Source: Nemertoderma westbladi (lineage: Eukaryota > Xenacoelomorpha > Nemertodermatida > Nemertodermatidae). From it: DNA of 64,000 nucleotides. The notes below the pieces were generated by a model. That model searched no databases, was not told the DNA's origin, and saw nothing but the letters and a program-made list of their open reading frames with translations. The translations under genes and the position numbers were made by a program. Positions within the stretch are counted from its first letter, which is position 1, and each line of letters starts with the position of its first letter. Location of the stretch: assembly GCA_032718475.1 (NCBI GenBank), contig JAUCBJ010007300.1:124001-188000 (forward strand), written 5' to 3'. Positions 20,686 to 31,971 of this stretch are shown here, one piece after another.

Positions 20686-22760
20686 GTAAGTAGATACCTG
20701 TACACTGTACCAAAAATAGAAGCCGCTATGATGCAGTTACCTAGTAATGTAAGTATACTGAATTGAGAGATTTTAATACCACCATGGGTAATATGTTTAA
20801 ATGTTAAAAACAAAAAGGAAGATAAAACGTTCAATAATAAAAATAGCAGAGCAGGATTGGACATGATCTTTGAGTCAGTGAGATGCTGACTCAACCAGCA
20901 TAGGTACATGTATCTGATCGGTGGCAGCATTTTTTGGATGAGCAAACCTTGTGGTGGTATCCATTGGAAACCATTTGTGCTGCAGCTCTCTGGAGGACAT
21001 CAGTGAGATGAGACAGATCAATTACGCCATTTTGAGTATCAGTAGTCCTGGTGTTGTCAACAGCAGTGAGGATGTGAAAGCAAACTTACTCACACCACAT
21101 CTTCCAATAAAACCCCTGTACATGGATCACATATTCCAAAGTTGGAATATCCTCTGTGTTTTGGAATACTTCGCATCCATAGGTGATAGAGGGGTAGATT
21201 ACTGAAATCCAAAGCCATTTGGCTGTGTCTAGCGAGACAAGTGAGAGTTGTACTTTAGTGGCAAGGCTCATACAGCATTGCATTCATATTTTTATACAGT
21301 TTGTTATGGTGTGCTGTAGCTTTATTGTTTATAAAGAAAGTCACCCCCAAATAATCAAAACTTTTAGTAAATTCTATTGGTATACCCATGCAGAATAACT
21401 TATCATTGTGTACGAGGCATCCTCCCCAGCGGAATTTCATTGATGGAATTTTGGTTAAATTAATAGCTAATGTATTGTCTCTACAATAGACCTCCAGAGC
21501 ATCGAGACGAGCCTGAACATCCTGGAGGGTGCACCCCATGATCACTAGATCATCAGCATATAAAATTACTAGACATCCAATGCTATAGGAGCAGGATAAA
21601 AGGACTGCTTTAAAGATGCATTTGAGAGATCATCAGGGCCACAAGTTTTGTGGTTCTTCAGGGAGTTTATTAAATTACATAATTTGGACACCTTGATAGG
21701 TCTATCCAGATCTGGACATCAGTTTTCAGGGAATATTGGTATTCATTTTAAACATCTTTAGTGAGGAGAGATGAGAAATAATCTAACCATTCCTTCTCTG
21801 GGACCTGTTGTGAAGTAGGAGTCGGCCAAGAGCATCCATTGATGATTTTCCAAAATCTATGTCTGTCTGCCTCACATTCTTCTATGAGATTATGCTCGCT
21901 TATTAATTCATATACTTGCTTTTTCTCTCTTATTAGTGCTTTGTATATTAGTTGTATGGAGTTATAAGACTCAAGTGTTAAATAATTGTGGTTCTCCCAC
22001 AATTTCAGGGCGGCAGAATGCGCATTGGTTGTGTCTCGCTTTATAGCACGAAATATCAAACCAGGGATTCAATCATTTCTTCTTTGGCTCAAGTGCAGAG
22101 CCTATGATTGCAGATGTGATGTAACTACAGGCATTGTAACTACAAGCATCATCAGCACCCACCAATAAACATTAGTTAAAATATTCCCAGTTGACAAGTT
22201 CTCCAAGGGTTGATGTATCATGTTATCTTACTGGTATGGTACGATATTGTCTATTAGCAGCTCTTTTATTGGGATATAGTCGAATATAGACTCGTTGGTA
22301 TTTAGTATTCAGGGTATTGATAATTTCAAGTGCAGCTGAATTCAGTAGTACCTTATCCAGGAATACAAGGTCTACAATGCTGCTTCCATCCCATGAAAGG
22401 CATGTTGGGGTTGAGGAATTTTGTAGCAAGTGAATGCCAGCGCCCAGAAGTGTACTGGATAAAATGTAAGTATATACCGGTACAGAAACCACAGTAGTAG
22501 CCCTTATGACATAGCCACTTAGTATTGAAGTGGAACAAACTAACTACAATGAACTGACATAGGCAGTAAGCCACCTGTTAATGTAAGTCAATACCAGCAC
22601 CAGAACTATTGCAGTAGTTCCTATAACACAGCCACCTGGTAATGTAAGTCGATGCCAGTATTGTGACCACAGCAGTAGTCACTATGACCTGCCACCTCAT
22701 AAAGTGAGTAGATACCAGTACGCCCGTGATGCAGCCACCAGGCAATGTATGCAGTTATAC
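20633..22760 (+). repeat. About 63-bp minisatellite spanning exon 12 and its donor, split by a LINE
   Basis: Units share TNCAGCCACCTGGNAATGTAAGT and a downstream GATACC. Donor-like words fall at 20686 (the real donor), 20749, 22466, 22583, 22645, 22704 (GTGAGT) and 22747 (GTATGC), mostly 59-63 bp apart or about twice that. The LINE fragment at about 20940-22160 interrupts the array. Confidence 0.75.
20940..22160 (-). pseudogene. LINE remnant with broken reverse transcriptase
   Basis: Reading the minus strand from 22160 down: an NPWFD-like linker motif, ESYNSIQLIYKALIREKKQ, then a CGPDDLSNA motif. After an internal deletion it resumes at the RT catalytic box ILYADDLVIM (about 21545-21565) followed by KSFDYLGVTF, and ends in ISVIYPSITYGCEVF. 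Frameshifts and deletion make it dead. Clade not assigned (CR1/I/Jockey range). Inserted in the minisatellite of intron 12. Confidence 0.75.
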
Positions 22761-22814
22761 AAGTACCAATATCAAAACTAACTAGGATCAGCATGCTGCA
22801 TTGCAGCTGCATTT

Positions 22815-23153
22815 TTAAGAATGCTGTGCCGGCTTGTCGACAAAATTGCGCCGCCACAACTCCCTATCACCCATGACATTTGCTAGATCATCCGGATCTT
22901 CAAGGCCAGTGTCCTTTAAGATGCGTCTCAAGAAAGTCATGGGCTGTCCACCATGCTTATTCGCTCCATGAGGCTGCCAAAGTACAAGATTATGCACTGG
23001 CTGGTCCTCATGGCGAAAGCAATGGCCTGCAGAGCAGAGGCGATTTTGTTCTAGTGTCAAGCTTGGGGGAACCAACGAGACACCTCCAATGTTATATAGT
23101 GTCTGGTTGGAGATGTGTGCATTGTACTTGACACAATGAACCCGGCATAGCAT
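22815..23153 (-). pseudogene. LINE C-terminal fragment
   Basis: A minus-strand frame of 112 codons containing LCSAGHCFRHEDQPVHNLVLW, then TFLRRILKDTGL. The pattern (RLxxAGHCxR...LVLWxP...G) is the C-terminal Cys/His region of the same broad LINE type as the element at 23155-25126, but divergent. Ends against that element. Confidence 0.65.
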
Positions 23154-23154
23154 T

Positions 23155-25126
23155 CTTGAAGCACTTCAGTCAATGGATGAAGACTAATCCACCGATTCAA
23201 TATACCAGAATATAATAACAGCCCACAAGGAATCAGCTAAGAGGCATATCCCCCAGAAACCTAAACGAAAACAGTATGTGCCATGGCAAAACTCTGAGGT
23301 TACTTGTAAGAGAGAAGATCTTAAGATAGCCTACAAAGTTAAAACCGAACAACCAACAACCGAAAACATTAACAAGGTTGAGAAAGCTAAGGACGATCTT
23401 AAATTGGCCTACAACATCAGCCAGGAAAAGTACATACAGGATAAAACTGAAGCAATTACAACTGCTCACATACAGCAACAATCAAGACTTACCTGGCAAA
23501 CTGTAAATGAGGTATCTGGTCGGAAAAGTTGTGCAAAGGGGCGCCTCAAAGCCGATAGTCCTGAAGAACGTGTTGGGAAGTGGAAAAATTACTTCAGCAA
23601 CTTGCTTGGGCAGCCACCAAACATCGAGGTCAGCCCTACAAGGAAAATATATGACAAGACACTACCTATAGAAACAGGGGACTTCACACCTGCCAAACTC
23701 CAAAGAAGCATTAAAAGCATGTCCAATAATAAAGTGAGTGGATTGGATGAAATCCCAATGGAGGTATGGAAAATCGGAGTGCTAAATAGACCATTATTGA
23801 ATGTTTGCAACTGGATGTTAAAAGGGGAAAAGCCACCACCAATTTGGACTAAAGGTCAACTAAAGCCTCTCCCCAAGAAAGGAGACCTTGGCATACCAAC
23901 AAACTATCGTGGGATCTGTCTGCTTGTGGTAGCTGCCAAAATATACAATAAAATGATTCTATATAGGATTAGGCCTCACATAGAGAAACTACTGCGTAAG
24001 GGCCAAAACGGATTTCGACCAAGTAGATCAACAATAGCTCAGATACTTGCACTACGGAGACTGATTGAAGGAATTAAGTCAAAGAATCTCCCTGCAGTCA
24101 TGACTTTTGTGGACTTCAAGAAGGCATTTGACTCCATCCATAGAGGTAAAATGCTTGAAATCCTAAGAGCTTATGGAATACCAGAAGTAATTGTTGCTGG
24201 CATTGGATTGTTATATTGTGACACAGAAGCGCAGGTACTCTCACCAGATGGTGAAACTGAGTTTTTCTCAATCCTGGCTGGCGTACTGCAAGGTGACACA
24301 TTAGCACCATTACTATTTGTAATTGTGCTGGATTACGCAATGAGGACGGCCACAAAGGGTGAAGATCTGGGATTCACACTTCAAGAACGCAGAAGTAGTA
24401 GATATCCGGCAACTACAGTCACAGACACCGACTTTGCGGATGACATCGCCCTGCTCTCTAATACGCTAGCAGATGCACAGCTTCTACTAAATAAAGTGGA
24501 GAGGGCTGCTAAGGAGGTTGGATTGCATATAAATGCTACCAAGACCGAATTCATGACCTTTAATGTTGATGGAAACTTGACAACCATTGATAATAATCAA
24601 CTAAGGAAGGTCGATGACTTCCAGTACCTTGGATCATGGATAGAGAGTAGCAAAAAGGACATAGAAGTTAGGAAAGCAAAGGCTTGGGTAGCTCTATCAA
24701 AAATGGATACCATCTGGAAATCAGATCTCTCCAGGCACCTGAAGACTAAGTTCTTTCGAGCCACAGTGGAAAGTGTATTTTTATACGGGGGTGAGACCTG
24801 GACACTGACTAAATCACTTGAACAACGAATTGATGGTTGCTACACAAGAATACTAAGGGAGCCCTAAACATCAGCTGGAGACAACACATGACAAACGCTG
24901 AGCTTTATGGTACAATACCACCTGTATCAACCACCCTCCTTGAACGCAGATTAAGATTCAGTGGGCACTGCTGGTGAAGTAAAGACGAGGTCATACCAGA
25001 TCTACTTCTCTGGCAACCCACTCATGGAAAGCGTAGTCATGGACGACCTGCCATAACATATATAGATCAACTTGAAAGGGATACTGAACTTGGGAGAAAT
25101 GAAATTGCGACAACTATGGAGAATCG
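23155..25126 (+). pseudogene. 5'-truncated LINE of the same family as 61463-64000
   Basis: Starts with TTGAAGCACTTCAGTCAATG, which is found inside the longer copy at about 62983. The main frame (23278-24867) holds the RT: GFRPSRSTIAQ, TFVDFKKAFDSI, LAGVLQGDTLAPLLF, and DTDFADDIALLS as the catalytic box. Then FQYLGSW, RKAKAWVALSKM and TLTKSLEQRIDGC. A frameshift near 24860 and a TGA in the later GHCW motif (about 24975) break it. Endonuclease domain missing. In intron 12, sense orientation. Confidence 0.88.
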
Positions 25127-25135
25127 GGACATGGA

Positions 25136-25768
25136 CTCCGATAGGAGTACTGGAACTACTGCTGCTCTAAATAATCGGACCTTAAGTTTCCAATTATTTC
25201 TCGGTGACTTCCAAATCCTGGAAAGCCTATTCAAGGCTGCCCATGCCTTTCCCTTACGTATTCGAAGGTCCTCACCTGACTTCCAGATCCATGATCCCAG
25301 GTAACAGAAGTCGTCCACATGCTCAAGCATACAATCCTTTGAGCTTATGCTCATCCGATCAGAGACTTGCTGAGGACTTTCAATGTTAACTGTCAAAATT
25401 GTGGTCTTTCTGGAGTTAATAAAAATACCAACACTAGAAGCAGCATGTTCTAATGAGCTGAGGAGCCGTTGGGCTCCCTCTAGTGATTCTGATAGTACTC
25501 CTAAGTCATCAGCAAAGTCTAGATCAGTTAGGTACTTGGTAGGATTTCCTCGACTTCTGCAGCCAGTAGGTGGAGATATCATCACCCCATCATCATTATG
25601 ATGATCTAAGGACATGCATAGAACATAGTCAACCACAATTATGAACAAGAATGGTGCAAGTGTATCTCCCTGGAGGATGCCCCATAACACTTCAAATGGT
25701 TCTGTGTCACCATCAACAGTAGTCACAAATGTCGTCGAACCATCGTATATTGATCTGATTGCTGCAAT
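25136..25768 (-). pseudogene. Related LINE fragment, opposite strand
   Basis: The minus strand reads AIRSIYDGSTTFV, then LQGDTLAPFLFIIVVDYV, LTDLDFADDLGVLS and FCYLGSWIWKSGEDL. Homologous to the neighbouring LINE but clearly a different subfamily. Truncated at both ends; abuts the + strand copy tail to tail. Confidence 0.82.
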
Positions 25769-25906
25769 AATTTCATAATATCAATACAGTTGTATGTATA
25801 GTACTTATTAGCTTATTACAACATTTATTTGGTTCATTCTAATTAAATACAATGGATAACTTTTTAGTTTTTGACTTGCTATCACCAATATTATATTTGA
25901 TTGTAG

Positions 25907-26098
25907 AACTCTGATGTCACTGCAAGGCAGTCTAAGGAAAGAGCATTGAAACAGAAGCGGGCTGAATTCAGAAGTCAACTAATTGATGGGTTGGAACCGA
26001 TGATGCAAAGAAGTAACACCCCATCTCAGTTGGGAATGGTTATGTCTGCAGTGAAAGAAGTTACTGGAGTTCCTGACGAAATAACTGTTGGTTCACAG
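25907..26098 (+). CDS. Polycystin exon 13 (GAIN-like region)
   Basis: Residues 556-619, basic helix then MVMSAVKEVTGVPDEITVG, matching the family pattern (helix, VTxxPxELT) in the GAIN helical subdomain. Acceptor TTGTAG, donor GTGGGA, phase 0. Confidence 0.88.
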
Positions 26099-26489
26099 GT
26101 GGGATATACTTTATATAGTTAAGTATGTATATATAGTATATATCATTAATAGGAGAATAATTGTACAAAGCCATATTGTTCATTAAATTTTACATCACAG
26201 TGGTTCAGGCATTTTATATGGATAAACACCCTAGGTTTATTAATTGTACTTGTTCTTCTTACATATTCTGATAAAACTGTCAATTTACCATTACAATAAT
26301 TGAAAAGCAATTGAAAATTTATAAGATATTGTTTTAATGACAATTTTATGGAGTATATATACACGTTACCAGTGATGAATGACTGTAGAAGTGAGTTTTT
26401 ACAGTTTAGATCAGGTTTAGTTTAAATACCACATGGGATAGGTCTAGGTGTTATTTTGACATAATCAGTTACCATGGTATATTTTCTAG

Positions 26490-26699
26490 GACAAACTTAC
26501 TCACATGTTGGTTCATGCAGCAAGCACATTCAGTAATCTTACTTCTACAATGGACCAGAATACAATGACTGCTGTAGCTTCTACTATGTTCGCATCTATG
26601 GGAAATATTCTAAGATCTGTTGATGCTTCAATTCATGAGCCAATCGATGAGGGTACTGAAGTGACAACTGATACACTGAATCAACAACTATCATTTGAG
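26490..26699 (+). CDS. Polycystin exon 14 (GAIN-like region)
   Basis: Residues 620-689, two amphipathic helices (LVHAASTFSNLTSTM, VASTMFASMGNILRSV) and an acidic tail. Acceptor TTTTCTAG, donor GTTAAA, phase 0. Confidence 0.88.
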
Positions 26700-26863
26700 G
26701 TTAAATTTATCATCAATTTATGATGTTAATTTATGTGTTTCATTTTACTTGGGAGTATATCGAATCTGCTCCCATTGCTTTGGCCCTATAACTTTTAATA
26801 TCTTTACTACATCATCATGAACATTTGTTTTTTTTCAGGGCCTAATTAATTGTAATTTTACAG

Positions 26864-27040
26864 GAACAATTACGACTTGTTAATAATCTCAGCAAACCAT
26901 GGTGTGAGTACACCGACACAGAAAGACAACAAGCTAAGCTTAACTTAACGATTCTCAAAGCCGCTTCGAGGTCGGATGTTGTTTCAAAATCTATGCAGAA
27001 CACCATAAAGGCGATAGGATCGGCTATTAATTCAAATAAG
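26864..27040 (+). CDS. Polycystin exon 15 (GAIN-like region)
   Basis: Residues 690-748, helical (LRLVNNLSKPWCEY, LTILKAASRSDVVSK). Acceptor TTTTACAG at 26862-26863 is used. The nearer T-rich AG at 26837-26838 would run into a stop. Donor GTATAA, phase 0. The next intron is 10.2 kb. Confidence 0.86.
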
Positions 27041-27151
27041 GTATAAAATAGGATCCAAAAAAAGTCAAACAACAAAAGGTTTTTAAATTGCATTAATGGC
27101 AGGGCATAGAGACAATATGGGCCATTTGTGCATTTTTATTACTCAACTGGC

Positions 27152-27320
27152 AGAAGTACTGAGGCCCTAAAGGGTTATGGGTTCCCCCTTTTTTCTAAGT
27201 CCAACCCAGAGATACTATCCCAGACCTGGAGATACTAAGTCCAACCCAGAGATACTATCCCAGGCCTGGAGATACTAAGTCCAGCCCGGAGATATTAATT
27301 GCAGCCAATCACTGGGCTCT
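27152..27320. repeat. Dispersed repeat with tandem GGAGATACTA units, inverse partner at 37110-37210
   Basis: CCCTAAAGGG, ATGGGTT, C/T-run, AAGTCCA, CCAGAGATACTATCCCAG; the last block is repeated 2-3 times. The same series appears in reverse complement just before exon 16. Confidence 0.75.
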
Positions 27321-27429
27321 CAATTCCAGATCAATGGCTGTTCTACAAGTACAGACATCTTAATTTTTAAATTTAAATTTTTACATTTAAATTTGTGAGA
27401 TAGGAGTAAGGTAGGTACACTGAAAGAAC

Positions 27430-27660
27430 GAGACCCGGGTTCTTATTAAAACCGATGGTTTAAATTTTATTAACCGTAGTTTATTCGCCAAAAACGGCGA
27501 TTGCAAAAATCAACAAAATTAAAACCACGGTTTATTTTGACAGGTTTGGAGTAATTGATAAAACCCACGGTTGCCATGGCTCTGTGACCAGTGGTTCTGA
27601 AATGACCGTTGGTTGTGCCATTTCGAGAAACGTGGTTTCATATCTCGTTAAACCATATTT
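27430..27660. repeat. Left subterminal repeat zone of the CACTA-like element
   Basis: About eight degenerate copies of AACCACGGTTTAT/AAACCGTGGTTT in both orientations, as well as ACCCGGGTT. Such zones bind transposase in characterised CACTA elements. Confidence 0.7.
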
Positions 27661-29037
27661 ATTTTATATTATAAAAACTATGGTCATTTAAATATTAAAC
27701 TTGTATTATTTTTATATAAATAAAACAATGAAGGTTAATTTTCTTTTTTTAAGGGGGATATTTTAAGTGCAGCGAATGTAAAACCTACAGCAGGTTGGCA
27801 ACCGACAATGGCAGAATGGCTTTGGACATTGCAGCATATAATTTTTGTCCGATAAATTATAAAATATATCAAGAAATTTCGACACATGAAAAAGGCAATT
27901 TTCTGATAATTTTTTGAAAAAACTTGAAAAGTTCATCATTAATATCATATCGCTCAAATATGCAAAATAGTTGAAAAAGATATCTAAAAATTATTTTTTT
28001 TATTTAACTGAAAAGAATGCAATGTCTCTAAGTTGCACATTGCTGTTGATATTGAATTTGTCACAATTTTGTTAAAAGATTGAATTTACAACCACTCACA
28101 AGAAATTCAAACTTCCCTCCACTTTGTTTCTAAACTGGCATTTCCATTCTCCCGCGTTTTTTTTGAATTGCTGTATTTCATTATTGTTCCATATTCTGTC
28201 TGGCTGAGCAGGTTGTGTTTTGTTTGAATTGTCCTTACTGCTGTACTGCTTCACCGGTACCGGTACCTAAGAAATAGTACTGTAGTAACTTAACTGCTAA
28301 GTGCAGTACTGCAGTACCGGTACTGGCAGACTGGTACTGTGGTAGTGGTAGGCCATTCTGCCATACTTTACTGAATTACCGTATTGGAGCAGTGCACTTA
28401 GCTGCTTAGGTACGGTAGGGCTAGGCTACTACACCACTAACAGTTTCAACTACCGGCCAGCCGGCAGACAGGCAGGTTATTACTACTGGTTATACTATTG
28501 GTTACAGCTGTATACTATATAGGCCTAATTGTCCAGATTGTTATAGAAGTGTCCTACTGTCATTCAGACATTGCAGCATTGTAGGCCTACATTCAGACAT
28601 TGGCTAGACACTTACACAGCTAGACCTATCTGCCTATATTGTGTTAAGTTATTTCCGGTGTTAATTTATTTTGGCTATATCAGTATATTGCATATGTGTG
28701 GTGCTGTATTGCAGTACTGTGTTAAATAATTCCTGGTACCGGTATTAATTTATTTTGTACTTGGTGTTGGCGCGTTGGAGAATTCTCGTTGGGTACCTGT
28801 ATCCTAGCAGAGTGCTGTAGAGAGTGGTGTTACCCGTGTTTTAGCGGTTTTTACCCCTAGTTAAGCTTTCTTGATTCATTGTGTTAACAAATTAAAAGTC
28901 TGGCAGTGCAGACAGTGTTGTGAGTTTTCATGTGTTCTGAGTTCCGACAATTCCATTACAGCATTCTGTCTGACTAGTTTTGACTGACCTGACAGTGGAC
29001 AGATTGATACGATCTGACTGTCTCTGTCTGATGACTG
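27661..29037. other. 5' region of the CACTA-like element
   Basis: No coding frame. From 28200 on it is rich in TACCGGTA and GCAGTACTG palindromic words and AGGCCTA. May hold the transposase promoter; no TATA box can be assigned. Confidence 0.45.
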
Positions 29038-31737
29038 ATGGTACTGGGTTGTGACCTACCTACTGTCACTGACTCGTCAGATCATAGACAATTTTTGATT
29101 GAATCATTCAAAATGGCCTTTTCCAGTAGGTATACGGTTACGGTTAGTATGCCTACCAGCAGTACCGGTACTACCAGTGCCGGTATAACTTCTTGTTCTG
29201 GTAATGGTACCGGTACTTTCAATGAACATTGCTCATCGGGGACTCATACCCGTAGGTCTAGTAGTCAACACGATTTGGCAATGAAAGATTATATTTGGTA
29301 TCAGAAAGACTCAAACTCATTCAGTGTTACTTGTATTGCTAAAAACGCTAAGTTTGTTGATGATGGTCATAAGTGTCTTCAGAATTTTAATTCTTACAAT
29401 TCATTACGAAGTCATATGTCGAAGGTTCATTATATTAGCGCTAAAGAAATGCACAAATTTTTAACTTCTCCATTTATATCTGTGTCAGAGTCAGACGAAT
29501 CTCCCCAAATATCCATCAGTGATGTTGGCACACAAAATGTAGCAAGTGATATCGACCTACCGGTACAAGTGGAATCAGATGTTGATAGCTTTAACAATTT
29601 ACCTGTTTGTATCCAGCTTCCTATAGTAGACTTTAGCAGTAGTATTGACAATTGCGTCAGTCCTGGTGGTTCAGAAACAGGTACCAGTATATTACATGGT
29701 CAGTTTGCTATGGCAGATGCACATTTTTTGCTTAAGGCAAAAAACAAAAATGATATAACAGAATCGGCGCTGTCTAGTATCGTTAATGACGTAAAAGATT
29801 TACTAGCACAACGTGGCTATGAGCATGCAGATTCACTTTTTCTCAATCAGTCATCAACATCTCAGCGGCATAAGTTTTTTGTACAGCATTGCGGTTTGGT
29901 TGACCCTGTGTCACTAAGCTTTCCAAATTTATCACGATTCTCCTATGTGCCATTGTTAATACAACTCACTGAATTATTAAAAAATTTAGAGGTTACAAAC
30001 GAACTTCAAATTCATAAGAATTACACAGCAAAGCCTAACACTGATCTGATTCAATATATATCTGATGGTGAATTTTGTAAAAATCACCCAGTTTTTCAAT
30101 TATCACTAACTCAGAATGACAGTTATTTTATTGAGTTCCAGCTTTACTACGATGACATTGAAATTGCTAACCCCATTGGTGCCTATGCAAAGGTTCACAA
30201 AGTTGGTGCATTTTATTGGACCATTTCAAATATTAGGCCGAAATATAGAGCAAAACTTCAGTGTATTTTCATAACGGCGCTTTGCTACACCTCAGATATT
30301 CGCAATTATATTTTTGAGATTTTATCCGATTTCAAACATGCGATGCAAGTTTTATCTCAGGGAATATTTATTGATTCTAAAATGTACTATGGGGCGTTAA
30401 TGTGTTTAATAGGAGATAATCCTGCTGCTGCTCTAATAAGCGGCTTCAAAGAAAGCGCTTCAGCAGTTTGCTTTTGTAGAAGCTGTATGGTAAAAAAAGG
30501 CGAAATTGAAGATCATTTTGAGGCTGATTCTCTAAATATCAGAACAGAAGCCGATTATACTGAGCAACTTATGGCAGTCACAGATCCCAAGTTACCAATT
30601 GCTAAGCAAAAAGAAAATTCCATAAAATACGGTATAAATTTCCCAAGTATATTATCGGATATCCCATACTTTAATATTACAAGTTGTGTCATTCATGACT
30701 TTCATCATGATATGTTGGAAGGTGTTGTAAGTGCTGAAATTAAGTTGCTTTTACGCTATGCTGTTTGCGAACGGAAATTTCTAGGAATTGACGATCTGAA
30801 CAGACGGATATTTTCATACAATTTTTCTGAAAACGAAAAAAAAGACATTCCTTGTTGAATAGAACTGTCAAAGTTGCAATCGGCTGAGACATATTCCCTG
30901 AGACAAACTGCTATACAAATGCTAATTTTGATGAGAATTCTCCCTGTTTTGCTAGGCGAATTTTTTAGTGATCTGAACAACCATTGGAATTGCTTCATTA
31001 AACTATACGAGATTGTTGAGCTATGTTTACAATATTCAATAAGTACAAATGAACTTGTATATTTAGAATATTTAATCGAAACTCATTGCACACTTTTTTT
31101 CTTAACCTATGGACTGACTTTCCCAAAGCTGCATTATATGATGCACATTGTTAGAGATATTAAGAATTTTGGACCACCAAGATGTCACTGGGCAATGCGA
31201 TTTGAAGGTCACCATAACATTCTAAAAAAGTGGGTGGTTATTCAAAAAAATTTCAAAAATATACCATTATATTTAACCAAGCGCCATCAAGAAGGTGTTG
31301 CTCATTCACTCACTGTCAACAGAACTGGCTTTTTATATGAACGAATTATTGGTGTACATCATGTACCAAAGTTATCCTTTGCCGGAGATTGTAGATTCGA
31401 ACGCTATTTAAAAATAACACATTATGGTAATAGTTTAATTGCAAACCGCAGCGTTATCCCAGTGCCAGTTTCGTTTGATAACGAGACTGAACTTCCGAAA
31501 TTTATGATTGTGAGTGATATTTATTTGTTTGAATCTGGCAGGGATTGTCTTATCATTTGCAATGAGCTCATTACTAGTAGCTATCTGCCTCATATTGGCT
31601 GTTATACTTTAATAGAGCCGAATATTAAAAAGTCAGTTTCTGTATGGTATTCATCTCTGAGTGAACCTGGTGAACTTCGTATACTCCGCTATCAAACCTC
31701 ATATGTAGTCCGTTATCGATTTCGGAGCTTTTCTTAA
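29038..31737 (+). pseudogene. CACTA-like transposase, one in-frame stop
   Basis: One frame runs from 29038 (alternative start Met at 29113) to 31737 with a single TGA at 30856-30858, total about 900 codons. The N-terminal part has a Cys/His zinc-finger-like stretch (KCLQNFNSYNSLRSHMSKVH). The core has FQLYYDDIEIANPIGAYAKV, VGAFYWTISNIRPKYRAKL, LIGDNPAAALISGF and FCRSC. After the stop come FPKLHYMMHIVRDIKNFGPP and RFEGHHNILKKW, then LTKRHQEG. This is a transposase type widespread in animal genomes that I associate with CACTA-like elements. The stop falls between blocks; without it the protein looks full length. Confidence 0.82.
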
Positions 31738-31971
31738 ATTTGTGTTGTAAGTTGAGTGTGGGAGAGGGCAAGAGTGTGTGGTGTGTTTATATTATAATTT
31801 TGTGTTCTGTGTTTATAATTTTGTGTTGTGTGTTTATAATTGTGTGTTGTGTGTTTATAAGTGTGTGTTTGTGTGCATTGTGTTGTGTATATGGTATATT
31901 GTATTTTGTTTATAATTACAAATTTATCATTGTGTTTTCCAACACTAACTGAAATCCATTACATTGAAACG

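Noticed and set aside
23233-24587. Minus-strand ORFs over the LINE at 23155-25126 (also 63061-63880)
   Set aside because: Antisense shadows of the LINE reading frame; the same shadow recurs in both copies because the copies are near-identical.
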